In this document: in pieces, positions 31,995 to 43,700 of the stretch
Numbering within the stretch: position 1 is the first letter of the stretch
Layout of the letters: each line of letters starts with the position of its first letter
Assembly: GCA_025594325.1 (NCBI GenBank)
Contig: JANHCV010000011.1
Location: 1,302,001 to 1,366,000, forward strand
Direction: 5' to 3'
From: Blastocladiella emersonii ATCC 22665
Lineage: Eukaryota; Blastocladiomycota; Blastocladiomycetes; Blastocladiales; Blastocladiaceae
Length of the DNA stretch: 64,000 nt
Notes under the pieces: generated by a model
What the model was told of the DNA's origin: nothing
The model's input: only the letters and a program-made list of their open reading frames with translations
The model's database searches: none
Made by a program: the position numbers and the translations under genes

Positions 31995-33360
31995 TCAATG
32001 GTACTGCTGCCCGGCGGCGGCCATCTTGGCCTTCTTCTTGAAGTGCGAGTTGGCCTTGGACGCGACGGTGCCGGCCACGACCATGCCGAGGGCGCCGGCG
32101 CCCAGCACGCCCGCGGCTACGGCGCCTGCGACGCCCGCCGTGTACCGGTTGAAGGGCGTCGAGGTCGGCATCGACGGGTGCGAGCTCGACGACGAGGAGG
32201 AAGAGGTGGCGGGGTACGGGTACGCGTTGGGCGGCGGGTGCTGCTGCTGCTGCTGCGGGTACGAGTGCTGCTGTTGCTGCTGATGTTGTGGTGGATATCC
32301 GTACGGCTGCTGCTGCTGAGGGTAACCGTACGCCTGCTGCTGTTGCTGTGGTGGATCTGCAGACCCGTACTGCTGCTGCTGGGGCGGGTAGGCGAACCCG
32401 TGCGCCGGCTGCTTCTCGTACTGCTGCTGCTGGTGGTGCGCTGGCGGGTAGCTGTACGGCTGCTGCGGCTGTTGCTGCGAAGGCGGTGGCGGCGCGTACG
32501 GCTGCTGCGGGGCCGCGTACTGCTGCGTATACAGGTTCGGGTTCTTCTGGTCGACGGGGTACGCCGACGATGGCGCGGCGGGCGTCGAGGACGGTGGCGG
32601 GTGGTACGGCGCAGGGGTGGCGGGCGACGAGTACGCGGACGACGACGGTGCTGGTGCTGCAGGGTACGGCGCAGCGTGCGAGCCCGTCGCCTGCGGCGGC
32701 TGCTGCTGGTAGCCCGTGAACTGCGGCTGCGGCTGCTGGACCGGGCGCGCGTGGCCTGTGAACTCGGGCTCGGGGCCGGGGAACGGGTACGCCGAGGCTG
32801 TCTTGGAATCAGTGGTCGAGGCGGGCGTGGCGCTGCCGCCGGCGTACGCGGGCGGGGTCGTCGCCGTTGCCGTAGCGGCCGCCATCCCACCACCGCCGGC
32901 GGCGCTGGGGCGGTGATGCCCCGGCCGGAAATCGAGCTTGACGTGCACCGCGCCCGCCGGCTTCCCCTTGCGCGTCGCGAGCGGGACCCAGATCTCGTCG
33001 CGGTGCGAGTGGAAGACGCGGTGCAGGTCGACGGTGGCGAGCCCTATCACGTCGTCGCTAAACATGTCCTTATCGAACGCCTCGAGCTTGAGGGCGACGA
33101 GGCCGTCGGCGGCCACGTCAAACGACAGCGTCTCGCCCCACTTCGGGTTGCGGCCGCCGCCGGAGTGCGGGCGCGAGCGCAGCGAGGTGCCCGACCCGAC
33201 GAGCGTGGTCACCACGTACGGCGACATTTGGCCGAATAGCTCGCGGTCGCGCAGGTCGCGGCCGGCGACTACGGGGAGGGAGGGAGGGTGAGTGTGGGTC
33301 GTGAGAGGGTCCAAGCGGCGGCGACGGACCGAGGGTGACGTCGAGCTTGCCGATGGGCAT
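31995..33360 (-). CDS. C2-domain protein with poly-Gln/Pro-rich region and C-terminal hydrophobic segment
   Basis: Exons 33360-33330 and 33268-31995 give 434 residues. The first ~130 residues are one C2 domain: KLDVTLVAGRDLRDRELFG, MSPYVVTTL, RNPKWGETLSFDV, LEAFDKDMFSDDVIG. Several of the usual calcium-ligand acidic positions (DRE, DKD) are present, so calcium-dependent lipid binding is plausible. Then comes a long Gln/Pro/Tyr-rich low-complexity region with YPPQQQQ-type repeats, and near the end a Gly/Ala-rich hydrophobic stretch (AGVLGAGALGMVVAGTVA) before a basic KKKAK tail. Likely a membrane-associated scaffold. The 37-base spacing upstream and short first exon (31 nt) are typical of this window. 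Confidence 0.8.
32239..32540. repeat. Interrupted CTG/CAG trinucleotide repeats (poly-Gln coding)
   Basis: Many short CTG runs on the plus strand, broken by GGG TAC-type codons, encode poly-Gln blocks in the C2 gene on the minus strand. Runs of four to six units occur near 32240-32280 and 32310-32350. Such tracts can vary in length. Confidence 0.7.
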
Positions 33361-33586
33361 GCTGCTGAGGATGATGGATTGGGTGATGCGGTTGGGTCGA
33401 GTTGCGTTGTCGGTGGGGCTCACGCTCGCCTTAAAGGTTCATTCGCTGCGTGTATCGAGTGTGCGTGCGGGGAGAGCGAGAGCACGGACCTCGCCTGCTC
33501 GCATCGAGCGCCAAGCCCTGAGCAACGCTGATGCACACGCGGCGCGCCACTCGGCTTCTGGAAGGATCTGTATCGGAGTCGGTCTT

Positions 33587-36304
33587 TTACACGTCATTCT
33601 CCGCCCCCTCCTCCGCTGCCTCTACGGCCTCCTCCCCGTCGTCCTCGACCTCGACGTCGACCTCGTCCTCAACCTCGACGTCGTCCGCGTCCGCGTCCGC
33701 GTCGCCGTCCACGTCCTTGATCCACGTCGCGACCGCGTGCACCACGTCCTCGCCCGAGAACGCGACGCGCCGGCACCGCCGCCCGGGCACCACCACCGGC
33801 ATCCTTCTCGCTCCCGCAGACACGGCGAGCAGCGGCGCGGGCGGCGGCGACGGCGGGAGCGGGAACGTCGCGGCCGTGACCGCGTCCCACGCCGCGGACG
33901 TCAGGACGACGCGCGGCGGGGTCGTCTCGGCGGACGCGTTGATGGTCGCGGCGGCGGGCCGCTTCGCTTGCCGGTGGTAGCTGGTCGTGACCGACGTCGT
34001 GGTTGATGACCCGCCCGTGAGCGACGCGACGCGTTTCCGCTTCCGCGGCGCGGCGAGGAGCGCGGTGCTCGCGTCGTTGGACTGGACCAGTGCCGTGGCG
34101 GGCATCGGCTCGGGGTCGGGGTGCGGCTCCTCGACCACCACCGTGGACGACCCGCCGCTGGGCGGGAGCCACCCGCACCCGGCGACCTGCTCGACAACGA
34201 CCGAAACACTCCCACCCACCCGCGCCGCCATGGCCCGCACCTCGTCGCGCGGGAGACACGTACAGCTCGCCGCGTGCGCGGCCGTGTACCTGGGCGCGCC
34301 GCACGCCGCGACCGTGAGCCGGACCGCGACCTTGACCGGGTGCGCGGGGAGCGCCGCGAGCGCCATACCGAGCTCGGTGCGCCCGTTGGCCACGGGCAGG
34401 GCGAGCGCCTTGATCCGCGGCTGCGTGCGCAGGATCCACGCGACGAGCCACGCGGGGACCGCGCACGTGCGCGGGACCAGCAGGTCGTCGAGCGACGTGC
34501 CGACGCGCGCGCCCGACGGGACCGCGAGCGGGCCGAGCCGCAGCGACTCGAGCGTGCGCGGGAGCCGCGCCGTCAGCGCCATGACCTGCACCGCCGACAC
34601 CGGGGAGATGCCCGGCGCGGCGAGGTCGAGCGAGACCAGCGGCGCGTACCCCGCGTGCCGCGACAGCAGCGCGGTCGGCGCGGGCGTCACGTCGACGCCG
34701 TGCAGGGACAGGTGCGTGAGGCGCGGGAGGTGGTACAGGACGGTGCCCGGGAGGTCGGCCGCGTTGATGCTGGTGAGGGCGATGCGCTCGAGCCGCGGAA
34801 ACTGCGCCAGGAACACGTCAAAGTTGTCGGGCAGCCCGCACGCCGTGTGCACCGTCATGCGCGTCACGGCGAACGGCGTCGAAGGGAGTGCGGGCGCCGT
34901 CCACTGCGTCGGTTTTGGCCGCGGCGCGGGGGCACCGGCGGCTTCCGCGACCACCGCCTCCTCGTCGTCGTCGCTGTCGTACTGCCACTTGGACCCGGGC
35001 ATCGCGACCATGCCGGGCGCGTACGTCGGGTCGGCGGCGTACTCGGGGCGCAGCCAGCACGTGGGCCACTCGAGGCGGTGGCCAAACTCGAGCTCGAGGT
35101 GCTGGAGCGCGGGGGCGCGGGCCGCGACGCAGTCGAGGAGCGGGGCCGGGTAGTTGGTCGACACGATCGCGAGGTGGGCGAGCCGCGGCAGGCTGCGGAT
35201 CAGGAACATGAGCGAGTCGAGGGCGTCGGGCTGACCGGGCACCTTGGAGAAGCGGCGCGTCGCGAACCGGAGCCGCTCGACGCGGCTGCGGTCGATCTTG
35301 CGCGGGTGGTTGCGGATCGCCAGCTTGGCGTGCGTCTCGAGCGTGTGCATGACGCGGACGTGGTGCAGGTCGACGTCCCGCAAACTCGCATGTCCAAAAA
35401 TCGAGTACACGAGCCGCCCCGCGACCGTCGTCCCGCCCGGCGAGTTGTCGCGCAGGTGCAGCGACCGCAGACCCGGCATCCCGTCGAGCGCATCCGCCAG
35501 CTGCATCGCGCTCGGCGCCACGGCCAGGTCCATGCGCAGTTCGCGCACCCCGGACGCCATCCCCAGCAGCGACTGCACCAGCGGCTGCGCGTACGACAGC
35601 ACAAACCGCCCGTCGCGCGCCGCCGCCGCCGCGGACGCCAGGAACGCGAACGTCCGCAGACGCACCAGGTCGATCCGCCGCGTCTCGGCCGCGACCCGCG
35701 CCCGCGCGGCGTCGGTCGCGTCCTCGTCCTTGCCCGGCGAGAAGACGGTGGCGAGGAACCCGTGCAACGCCCACGGATTCGCGAGCACCAGGTCCCGCCG
35801 CCACGCCAGCTCGACCGCCGCCCGCGTCGCTCGCGTCACCGTCAGCAGCGGCCACAAGATGCCGTCCGTCTGCCGCTGCGCGCGGACGAGCGCCGAGGCG
35901 AGGCGCGGGGTCCCGAACACAGCGGCGGCCGGGGTCGGGAAGTCGGTGGGCGCGGGCTCGTCGACGAGCATCGCCGTTTCCGTGTCCACGGCTTCAGCAG
36001 CCGGCGCTGCGGTGGTGGTGGTGGTAGTTTCGAGACCCATATCGAGGGCCTGGGCGGGGTCCGGATTCGACGGCGACGAGGGTGGCTCAGCAAACAGCAG
36101 CCGGGCGGCGCCGGGACGTTTCGCATGCGCCGGTGGTGGGGGCACGACGGCGTCGACGATCATGGGCTCGTCGCCGTCCGCCGAGAGTGCAGCGAGTGGC
36201 AATGTCGGGTGGGCGGTGGGCTCAGGGACGGCCACGGCGGCGGCGGCAGGGGCGGGGGCCGCAGGGTCGTCCGTTTCGGGCACCACGAAGTTGTGCAGGT
36301 GCAT
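33587..36304 (-). CDS. Large leucine-rich, F-box-like protein with acidic tail
   Basis: A single-exon gene of 905 residues. The first ~130 residues are low-complexity (Ala/Pro/Thr). Residues about 130-190 (LASALVRAQRQTDG..LLTVTRATRAAVELAW) look F-box-like. The centre has irregular leucine-rich repeats: VRELRMDLAV, MPGLRSLHLRDN, LRDVDLHHV, LAHLAIVST, LQHLELEFG, LERIALTSI, LTHLSLHGV, LESLRLGPL. A conserved-looking Cys patch (AACGAPRYTAAHAASCTC) follows. The last 35 residues are almost all Asp, Glu and Val. Probably an SCF substrate adaptor or a related leucine-rich protein; no closer identity is visible. Confidence 0.7.
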   Translation of the reverse strand: MHLHNFVVPETDDPAAPAPAAAAVAVPEPTAHPTLPLAALSADGDEPMIVDAVVPPPPAHAKRPGAARLLFAEPPSSPSNPDPAQALDMGLETTTTTTAAPAAEAVDTETAMLVDEPAPTDFPTPAAAVFGTPRLASALVRAQRQTDGILWPLLTVTRATRAAVELAWRRDLVLANPWALHGFLATVFSPGKDEDATDAARARVAAETRRIDLVRLRTFAFLASAAAAARDGRFVLSYAQPLVQSLLGMASGVRELRMDLAVAPSAMQLADALDGMPGLRSLHLRDNSPGGTTVAGRLVYSIFGHASLRDVDLHHVRVMHTLETHAKLAIRNHPRKIDRSRVERLRFATRRFSKVPGQPDALDSLMFLIRSLPRLAHLAIVSTNYPAPLLDCVAARAPALQHLELEFGHRLEWPTCWLRPEYAADPTYAPGMVAMPGSKWQYDSDDDEEAVVAEAAGAPAPRPKPTQWTAPALPSTPFAVTRMTVHTACGLPDNFDVFLAQFPRLERIALTSINAADLPGTVLYHLPRLTHLSLHGVDVTPAPTALLSRHAGYAPLVSLDLAAPGISPVSAVQVMALTARLPRTLESLRLGPLAVPSGARVGTSLDDLLVPRTCAVPAWLVAWILRTQPRIKALALPVANGRTELGMALAALPAHPVKVAVRLTVAACGAPRYTAAHAASCTCLPRDEVRAMAARVGGSVSVVVEQVAGCGWLPPSGGSSTVVVEEPHPDPEPMPATALVQSNDASTALLAAPRKRKRVASLTGGSSTTTSVTTSYHRQAKRPAAATINASAETTPPRVVLTSAAWDAVTAATFPLPPSPPPAPLLAVSAGARRMPVVVPGRRCRRVAFSGEDVVHAVATWIKDVDGDADADADDVEVEDEVDVEVEDDGEEAVEAAEEGAENDV

Positions 36305-36556
36305 GTCGCAAGGAGGGAGAGGGTGGTGTACAGTCTGTCTTACGGATGCATGAGCAAATACACGAGGGTTTGCGGGCGGGGAGAGAAGGGGGAGGGCGCG
36401 GGGAAGCTGGCCGCCTTGTTGTGCCGCGAGGAGTCAGTCCGCCGTCGCCCCGTCCCGCTGACTCGCCGAGCGAGACGCCCGCTCAAGAACTCACTCCCTG
36501 CTCGCAGAGAAGATGACGGACGAAAAATGGTTGACGAGGTATATAGCTTACGCGCC

Positions 36557-37462
36557 TCACGCGGCCGCGGCGAACGCATCAAACTCAGCCGCGAGCGCCG
36601 CGTCGAGCACGTCGGGGTCCTCGGCCAGCGTCTCGCGCACCACGTCAGCGAGCTCCTGGTACGTGGCCTTGGCCAGCGGGCGCGGCGCGGGTAGATGGCG
36701 CGACACGGCGGCCACGAACACGAGACACTTTTCGAGGTAGTCGGGCCCCTCGTTGGTGCACCGCACGTGGATGTCGACCACCTTGGCGAGCCACCCGGCC
36801 GCCGAGAACAGCGCGGCGAGCGACGGCACCGACTCGACCAGGTTCGCCAGCATGTGGAACACGCGCTTCGCCGCCGCGTGGTGCGGCCGCTGGTGCAGCA
36901 CCTGCGCCAGCGCCTGCAGCGTCCCCGCCTCGTGCAGCAGCGCAGTGTACGCCGGGCTCTGGTTCACCAGCGCCGACACCACGGCCACTAGCTTGGTCGT
37001 GGCCCCCGCATCCGTCTCGGCCGCCACGCGCTCGACCAGCACGTCGATCCCGCCCACCGCGTCGAAATCGGCAATCGCCTTGGGGTTGTTTTGCAGCGCC
37101 GTCGCCGTCACCCACGCCGCGAACGCGCGGATCTCGGGCGTCGGGTCGGCCAGCTGGTCGAGCAGCGGCCGCCACAGCCCGCACGCGCGCAGGTCAATGG
37201 CGTTGTCAATGTGCTCGACGAGCAGCTCCAGCTCGTCAAAGGCGACGAGGCGGTCGGCCACCTCGCGGTCGCGGTCGGCAATGACCGCCATGGCGTCGCG
37301 CATGCGCACGGCGTCGGGCTTGCCCAGCATCACGTCGATCCACTTGGGGTCGAGCTTGGCCAGGTCCGCCGGCGACGGGCCCGTCGGGTCCTCGTTCTGC
37401 GTCGCGTTCGTGATGCTCCACTTGAGGAGCTCGTTGAGCCCGAGCTGCGTCTTGTTGTCCAT
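36557..37462 (-). CDS. FES1: Hsp70 nucleotide exchange factor FES1/HspBP1
   Basis: A cytosolic armadillo-type protein of 301 residues, no introns, which releases ADP from Hsp70. The start LNELLKWSI is the family's N-terminal signature, followed by LDPKWIDVMLGKPDA, the helical repeats with LEHIDNAIDLRACGLWRPLL-type wording, IRAFAAWVTATALQNNPKA, TTKLVAVVSALVNQSP and KRVFHMLANLV. Length matches yeast Fes1 (about 290). It ends in an Ala-rich tail. Divergent from the giant gene at 37778, with 315 bases between starts that include a TATA-like element. Confidence 0.92.
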   Translation of the reverse strand: MDNKTQLGLNELLKWSITNATQNEDPTGPSPADLAKLDPKWIDVMLGKPDAVRMRDAMAVIADRDREVADRLVAFDELELLVEHIDNAIDLRACGLWRPLLDQLADPTPEIRAFAAWVTATALQNNPKAIADFDAVGGIDVLVERVAAETDAGATTKLVAVVSALVNQSPAYTALLHEAGTLQALAQVLHQRPHHAAAKRVFHMLANLVESVPSLAALFSAAGWLAKVVDIHVRCTNEGPDYLEKCLVFVAAVSRHLPAPRPLAKATYQELADVVRETLAEDPDVLDAALAAEFDAFAAAA

Positions 37463-37537
37463 TTGCTTTAGCTTTATGCGTCTTATGCTTCGTTGCGTTG
37501 TTTGGGTGTCGGGAGAGAGAGCGGGCCGCGGCCAGAG

Positions 37538-37547
37538 TATTTATGCC
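37538..37547 (-). promoter_or_regulatory. TATA-like element upstream of FES1
   Basis: On the minus strand reads GCATAAATAC, about 75-85 bases before the FES1 start codon, in a GC-rich spacer. Position and composition only. Confidence 0.35.
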
Positions 37548-37777
37548 CACGCAGCAGGAGAACGGTGGAGAAGTCGAAAATCGCGGTCAGCCGACGGGCC
37601 TGCCATCTGCATCGCTACGCGGTTTCACTCTCCTTCAACCTGCTCCCGTCGCGCTCTTCTCTGTTCGCCGACGCACACTGATCCGCCTCTGCTACGAAGT
37701 CACACGCATCCCGGGCGACCCAACTCCCCGCAACACCCGACGTGCCCCCACCGCTACCGCGTCGCCGGGTGCCCGCC

Positions 37778-40700
37778 ATGCTTGCGCCACCCCCTGCTGC
37801 TGCTGCGAGCGTCGAGGACGTCGACCACCTGGTCGCCCTCCACAAGTGCGCCGACCCTACCGGGAACCCCGCCGCACGATGGGCATGTGCGCTCGCGTAC
37901 TACGGGCTCGGGCACGGCGACAAGGCCGAGCCGCTGCTCAAGCTCGCGTACGAGGATCAGAAGGACAATGTCGAGGTGCGGTCCGGCGTACCCTGGTCTT
38001 CGCCCGCCCGTCGCTTACCGGTGTGTGGACCCCGTGTAGCTCGCGCTCATGTATACCGAGGTGCTCGTCGAGGCAAAAGAGTTTGATCGCGCGCGAGCCA
38101 TCCTCGAGTCGTGCGCTGCGTCTGCCACACCGCAGACCCCATTCCACGCTAACGGGCGCTCGCTATGTAGCGTGATCGAGTCCAACCACCCCGACGCCCG
38201 TCATGTGCGCGCCGACCTGCTGCGCATCCGCATCGTCTCCGAGGCGAAGCCGGTGCTCAGCAGGGAGGACCTCGAGACCCTGGTCCGCGAGCCCGCGCTC
38301 GTCCAGCTCTTCATTGAGAAGAACGCGCACGAGTTCGTCGATTACCAGACCCACGTCTCCGTCGAGGAGCGCGAGGCCGTGTTCCGCGTTGCTCTCTTCC
38401 CGCCGCCTCCGCCGGCGCCTGCGTCCGAGCCGGAGCGCGAGCCGGCCAGCGTAGCTGTCGAAGGCGATGATCCGCTTCCCGAGGACGGCCATGTGACGCC
38501 GCTGAGCGAGACGCATCCCGCCCGCCCGCGCGTAAACTCGGCGCCATCGATCCCCCTACTCGGGCCCGACGCCGACCGCGAGATTTCTGAGCCGCTCGTC
38601 GCAGGCGTCCTCGAGCTCGCCTCGCTCCTCCTTCCGCGCGACCACTTCGCCGACCTCGTCTACGCCACGCTATCGCACTACCTGACCCGCCCGCGCGTCG
38701 TGGGCGCCGTCCGCGATCTGGTCGCGCGCCTCGTGACGGCGGGCCCGAACGCGCCCCTCGCCGGCGACCAGCGCATGCTGGACCTCCACTACGACGCGAT
38801 TCACGCCGCCGTCGTGTGCGACCCGAGCATCGACGCGATCCACGGCTACGCCGAGGACGTGGATATGCCGAGCCCCACGGCGCCCGCGTCGCACGGCGTC
38901 AGCCGCGCCGCCATTCATACGCTGATCCACCGTCTCGGCGACCTCGCATCGCGCGACGGGGACACGCTCAAGAAGGCGTGCGGGTCCATCTTCTACTTTG
39001 CGCACCGCTGCATCACCCACAAGGTCGCCGAGTGGGAGGCCGCCGGCGACCACCCGCCGCCCGTCCCGCAGCTGTGCGAGCTCGCCCTCGCGCACATGGC
39101 GTCGGTCCTGCTCATGCGGTTCGCCGCGTTCGGCGACTTTACCCCGTACAACCCCGAGTCCGCGCAGCCCGTCCTCTCGCTCGGCGCCGAGCGCGCCGTC
39201 ATGGACCGCCTGCTCCTGCGCGCACTCATCACGGACCTCGACTGGACGCTCGCCGTCACGGGCCATTGGCTGCCGCACGACGCGGACGTGGTCCTCGGTG
39301 TGCTGGCCTCGCCCGCGACGTATGGCGGGAACGCCGTCCCGCTGCACGACCCGGCGTCGCTCACGCTGACGGTTGACGTGACGGACCTCGTCGCGTTTCT
39401 CGTCGCGATGCGCGAGCTCGCCGAGATCTCGCACCGCACCGCCGTCGCCCTCATCGACATGCACGACGACTCGGAGCGCGGGCCCTCGCGCCTCCAGTCC
39501 GACGCGACTGCCGCGCACTACCTCCGCCAGTGGCGCGTCAACGACGCGTGCCGCGTGTTCTGGCGCGCGCTCGTCGAGCTCGCCGCGTTCCCCGAGTCGA
39601 CCGACGAAATTGTCGACCCGCACTTTGCCACGCACGTCGACGAGCTGCGGTTCGGCCGTAACCCGGACGTCGGCAACCCCGCCGGGCTCGTCTACGCGCC
39701 GCTCTTCTCGCTCATCGGGATCCGCCTCCAGCAGCTCGCCGCGTGCTCCAGCGACCCCGCGATGCAGTCCGCCCTGCGCGACGCCGCCCTCAACTACGGG
39801 AATCTCGGCGGGCAGTGGGTCGACGCCGTCACCCTGGCCTCGCCCCGGTCCCGCGTCGCGGCGGCCTCGTTCGGCAGCGACGACGACCCCGACGCCGAGG
39901 ACCCCGCGTGGGCGACCTCCGTCTTCTTCCCCGCCAACAACGACGCGCGCAAGCAGCTCGTGCTCGCTATCGAGGAGCGCGTGTCGCCCGCGCAGGAGTC
40001 GGTGACCGCGTTCGACGGCGAGACGGATGAGATGGACGAGAGCAGTCTCGGGCTCACGTACGGCGATGCCGACGACGCCGGCGTCGCGTCCGAGGCCACC
40101 ACAGCCATGTCCGCGACCCCGCGCGCCCTGCGCCTCGAGGTTCCTGGGACCGACGGCGCCGCGACCAGCCGCCCCGCGTCCCCGCTCACCCCGTCTCCCA
40201 CGCGCTCGTTGACGCCCGTCTCCATGGCGCCGCCCGCCGCCACCGAGTCCGAGCTCGCGAGCCCGATCCCGCTCGCGGCCTGGCACCTCGCAACGCCCGT
40301 CACCGCGCGGTCGCGCCGCGACCGGCTCATGGCCAAGTTCAAGGTCCCGCCCGTCACGTCCACGCTCAACCTGCCCCCGCGCACACCGAGCCCGTCGCCG
40401 GCGCAGCGGTCGGGGGTTCCCGGCAGCGCGTCGTCCTCGTCGTCGTCGTCCAACCCGACCGTCGTCTGCTTCGGGTCCGGCCGCGTCGACAACCCGCTGT
40501 TCCGCGCGCCGCCCGCCACGCCGCCGTCGCCCGGCACCACGCCCGTCCTCGGCGGGCTGTTTGGGACCGCGACCTCGACGTCGTCGTCCGCCACCTCCTC
40601 GGCCGCCGTCACCCCGACGCCGGCGTTCCCCTCGGCGGGCGCGTTCCGGTTCGGCCCCACCTCGCCCGTCCCGCCGCCGCGGTTCCCCGCGCGCGACGTC

Positions 40701-43700
40701 GGCGGGAACGTCGGGCTCGGATCCAACGCGTCCGTGTTCCAGCGCTGGCAGACGCCCGCGCTCGGCGACCTCGCGTTCGACGCGGCCGGCGCCGACTCGT
40801 CCGGGTCCTCGTCCGACTACGCCGACGACTCGGTCGCGCCGCTCACCACCGCGACCAATACGGCGCACGGGACCGACGAAGAGGATTTCATGGATACGGA
40901 CGACGAGCGCGAGCGTGGTGGGGCTGTGTGGATCGGTGACGGGAGTGAGGAGTTTGAGGTGGAAGAAGATGACAGCGACGGGATGGACGTCGACACCAAG
41001 TTCAACAGCCCCGCGTCCGTCCGCCGCGCCTCCGCGCCGTCGGCGTCGCCGTTCCCGCTGTTCGCGCCCGCGCCGCCCGCGCAGCAGCACCACTCGGGCC
41101 TGTTCTCGTCCGATGACGACGAGGCCGAGGAGACGTTCGAGGAGTACACCGAGTCCGAATCCGAGTCGTTTGCCGGCTCCTCCGAGTACACGGCGTCGCT
41201 GCTCCACGACGCCCACACCGACGGCGACGGCCACGACGATTTCATCGGCAGCGTCGAGTCGCCGACCGCCGCCGACTTTTCCGCCGCCGCCGGAATGGCG
41301 TCCAGCGACGAGTACGCGTCGACCGACGATACCGGCGCCGTCTACTTTGGCGCCGCCGGCAGCGGATCCGGGTACACGACGGCCGAGGAGGTTGGGCCCG
41401 ACGACGGCGATGACGCTCGCGACGAGGACGAGGAGGCGGAGTTTGCCTTTGACCAGGCGCGCGCCGAGCAGGTCCACCTCCCGACGTCGCCCGAGGTCCT
41501 CAATCAGCTCACGCGGTCGTCGGCGCGGTCCCGCTCGCCGCCGCAGGACGCGCCGCGCGCGTGGTCCCGCTCGCCCGCGTCGCCGCAGCCCGGTGGCGTC
41601 GACGAGGAGGAGGCGGAGCCGGAGGTGCGCCACGACGAAGAGGACGACATGCAGCTCGCGACCAGCGTCCAGCTGCCCACATCGCCCGAGGTCCACCAGA
41701 CGGCGCGGTCTCGTTCGCCGGCTGTCGCGCAGCAGTCTACTGAGCACGATGACGACGAGCAGCAGCTCGCCGCGAGCGTGCACCTGCCCACGTCGCCCGA
41801 CGTCCATCCGCCTCAGCCGCGCACCCCGCGCTCGCGTTCGCGCCGCCGCTCGCGCAACCGGTCTCGCTCGCGGTCGCGGTCCAAGTCGTGGGCGCGCATG
41901 AACGACGACGAGAGCCAGCTGCTCACCGAGTCGGTGCATCTGCCGCAGTCGCCGAGCCCGATCGGCGAGGACGACGCCATGGAGATTGACGCCGACGTCG
42001 ACCGCCTGCTCGCCGAGACCATGGACCTGCCGCACTCGCCCGCGCCAGCGCCCGCGAGCCCCGATCTCCGGCTCGCGGCCAGCGTGCATCTCCCGCCGTC
42101 GCCCGTCCGCCCGCAGCAGCAGCAGCAGCGGATGTGGGACGCAATCTACGACGAAGAGGAGGAGGAGGAGGAGGACGCGGGCGCTGCGGCGGCGTCCCGC
42201 TCGTTCGCCGAGTCCGCGATCCTCCCCGAGATCCGCGCCGCGCCCATCACGCCCGTGTCGCCGACGTTCCCCGCGCCCGCTTCGCCCGCGTCGCCCACGG
42301 CCGCTGTCGCCGCCTCTACGCACGCGCTCCCCGCGTTCCCGTTCGCGGGCGACCTCAGCGCGATCCTGCACCCGCACACCGACCCCGATGGCGATGACGG
42401 CGCGGGCGACGTGACGCTCGGCGAGATCAAGGACGAGGTCGCGCAGGTCGTCGACGACGGCAGCGGGCTCACGCTGACGCTTGACGAGGTGTCGCCCATC
42501 GAGCCCGTGGAGGGGGATGCGACCGCGTGCGAGACCCTCGAGGAGGAGGAAGAGTTTGCGGCGGCCGAGACGCTCGTCGACTCGGACCAGGCGTCGCCCA
42601 ACGTCAGCCTGTACGACCCCGACGCCGACGCGGCGTACTTCGAGTTCAGTTCCGGCGACGGTGACGGGACCGCGAGCTCCGTCGCCGCGCTCACGTCGTC
42701 GACCGTCGACCTGTTCAGCGACAGTTTTATCAACAGCACTGACAGCGAGGGCGAGGATGGCGACGACGCGGTCCCCGCACCCGCTCCCGCTGCCGCTGCC
42801 GCGAGCTGGACCCCCGCCATCGGCTCGGACGCCGACGGGTTCTCGGGCGACGGGATCCCCGGCCCCACCTCGTCGCTGACCCTGGCCGCCGCCCACACCC
42901 GCGGCCGCACCCGCAGCCGCAGCCGCACCACGACGGCCTCGCCCAACGCCGCGTGGGACACGTTCGCCGCGCCGTCGCCCGCGTTCGATTTCTCGACGGC
43001 GCCCGTGTCGCCCGCGCGCGGTACGGCGGTGGTCGAGGAAGCCGACGTGGCCCCGCTCACGCCGCCGCTCGCGCCCGAACCCGAACCCGAACCCGCGCAG
43101 CTCGCCGCGTACGCGTTCGCGGGGACCAGCGACGATCTGTCCGCCGCGACCGCGGTCCCGCTGCCACAGTCGCCGCCGCCGCGCGGCGCCCAGAGGGCGG
43201 GTGAGGTCGAGGCCGCGCCGGCTCGCGAGTTCTCGGCGGAAGACGTCGCCGGCATGCAGGCGGCGGCCGAGGAGGCGGTGGCGCACGCGGAGCAGGTCGA
43301 GAACGCGGTGCAGCAGCTCGAGAACGATGAGTTTGAGTGCGAGGACGCGGCCGAGGAGACGGAGCCAGCGGCAGCCGACGAGGACGCGCTGCCCGAGTTC
43401 GCCGACGAGGACGTGGAGCCCGCGGTGGCCGTCGACGAGGCGTCCGAGACCCAGGACGACAACGCCGACCAGGAGCTCGAGCCTGTCGACTCGTTCGAGG
43501 CAGAAGCGCCCGCCGAGATTGAGATCCAGGATGCCGTTGCCGGCGACGAGGAGTCCGAGCTCGCCGCGCAGGACGAGGTCGCCGATGACAGCAAGCCCCT
43601 GCAGCCCGAGGCCGACGCCGCGCTCGACGACGAGGAGGAGGTCCCGTCGACCGAGTTTGACGTCGCGGGCGACGAGCCCGAGTTCACGGCGCAGGACGAG

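Noticed and set aside
34121-36694. An 857-codon plus-strand frame
   Set aside because: Antisense shadow of the 905-residue leucine-rich gene, almost only Arg, Glu, Gly and His.
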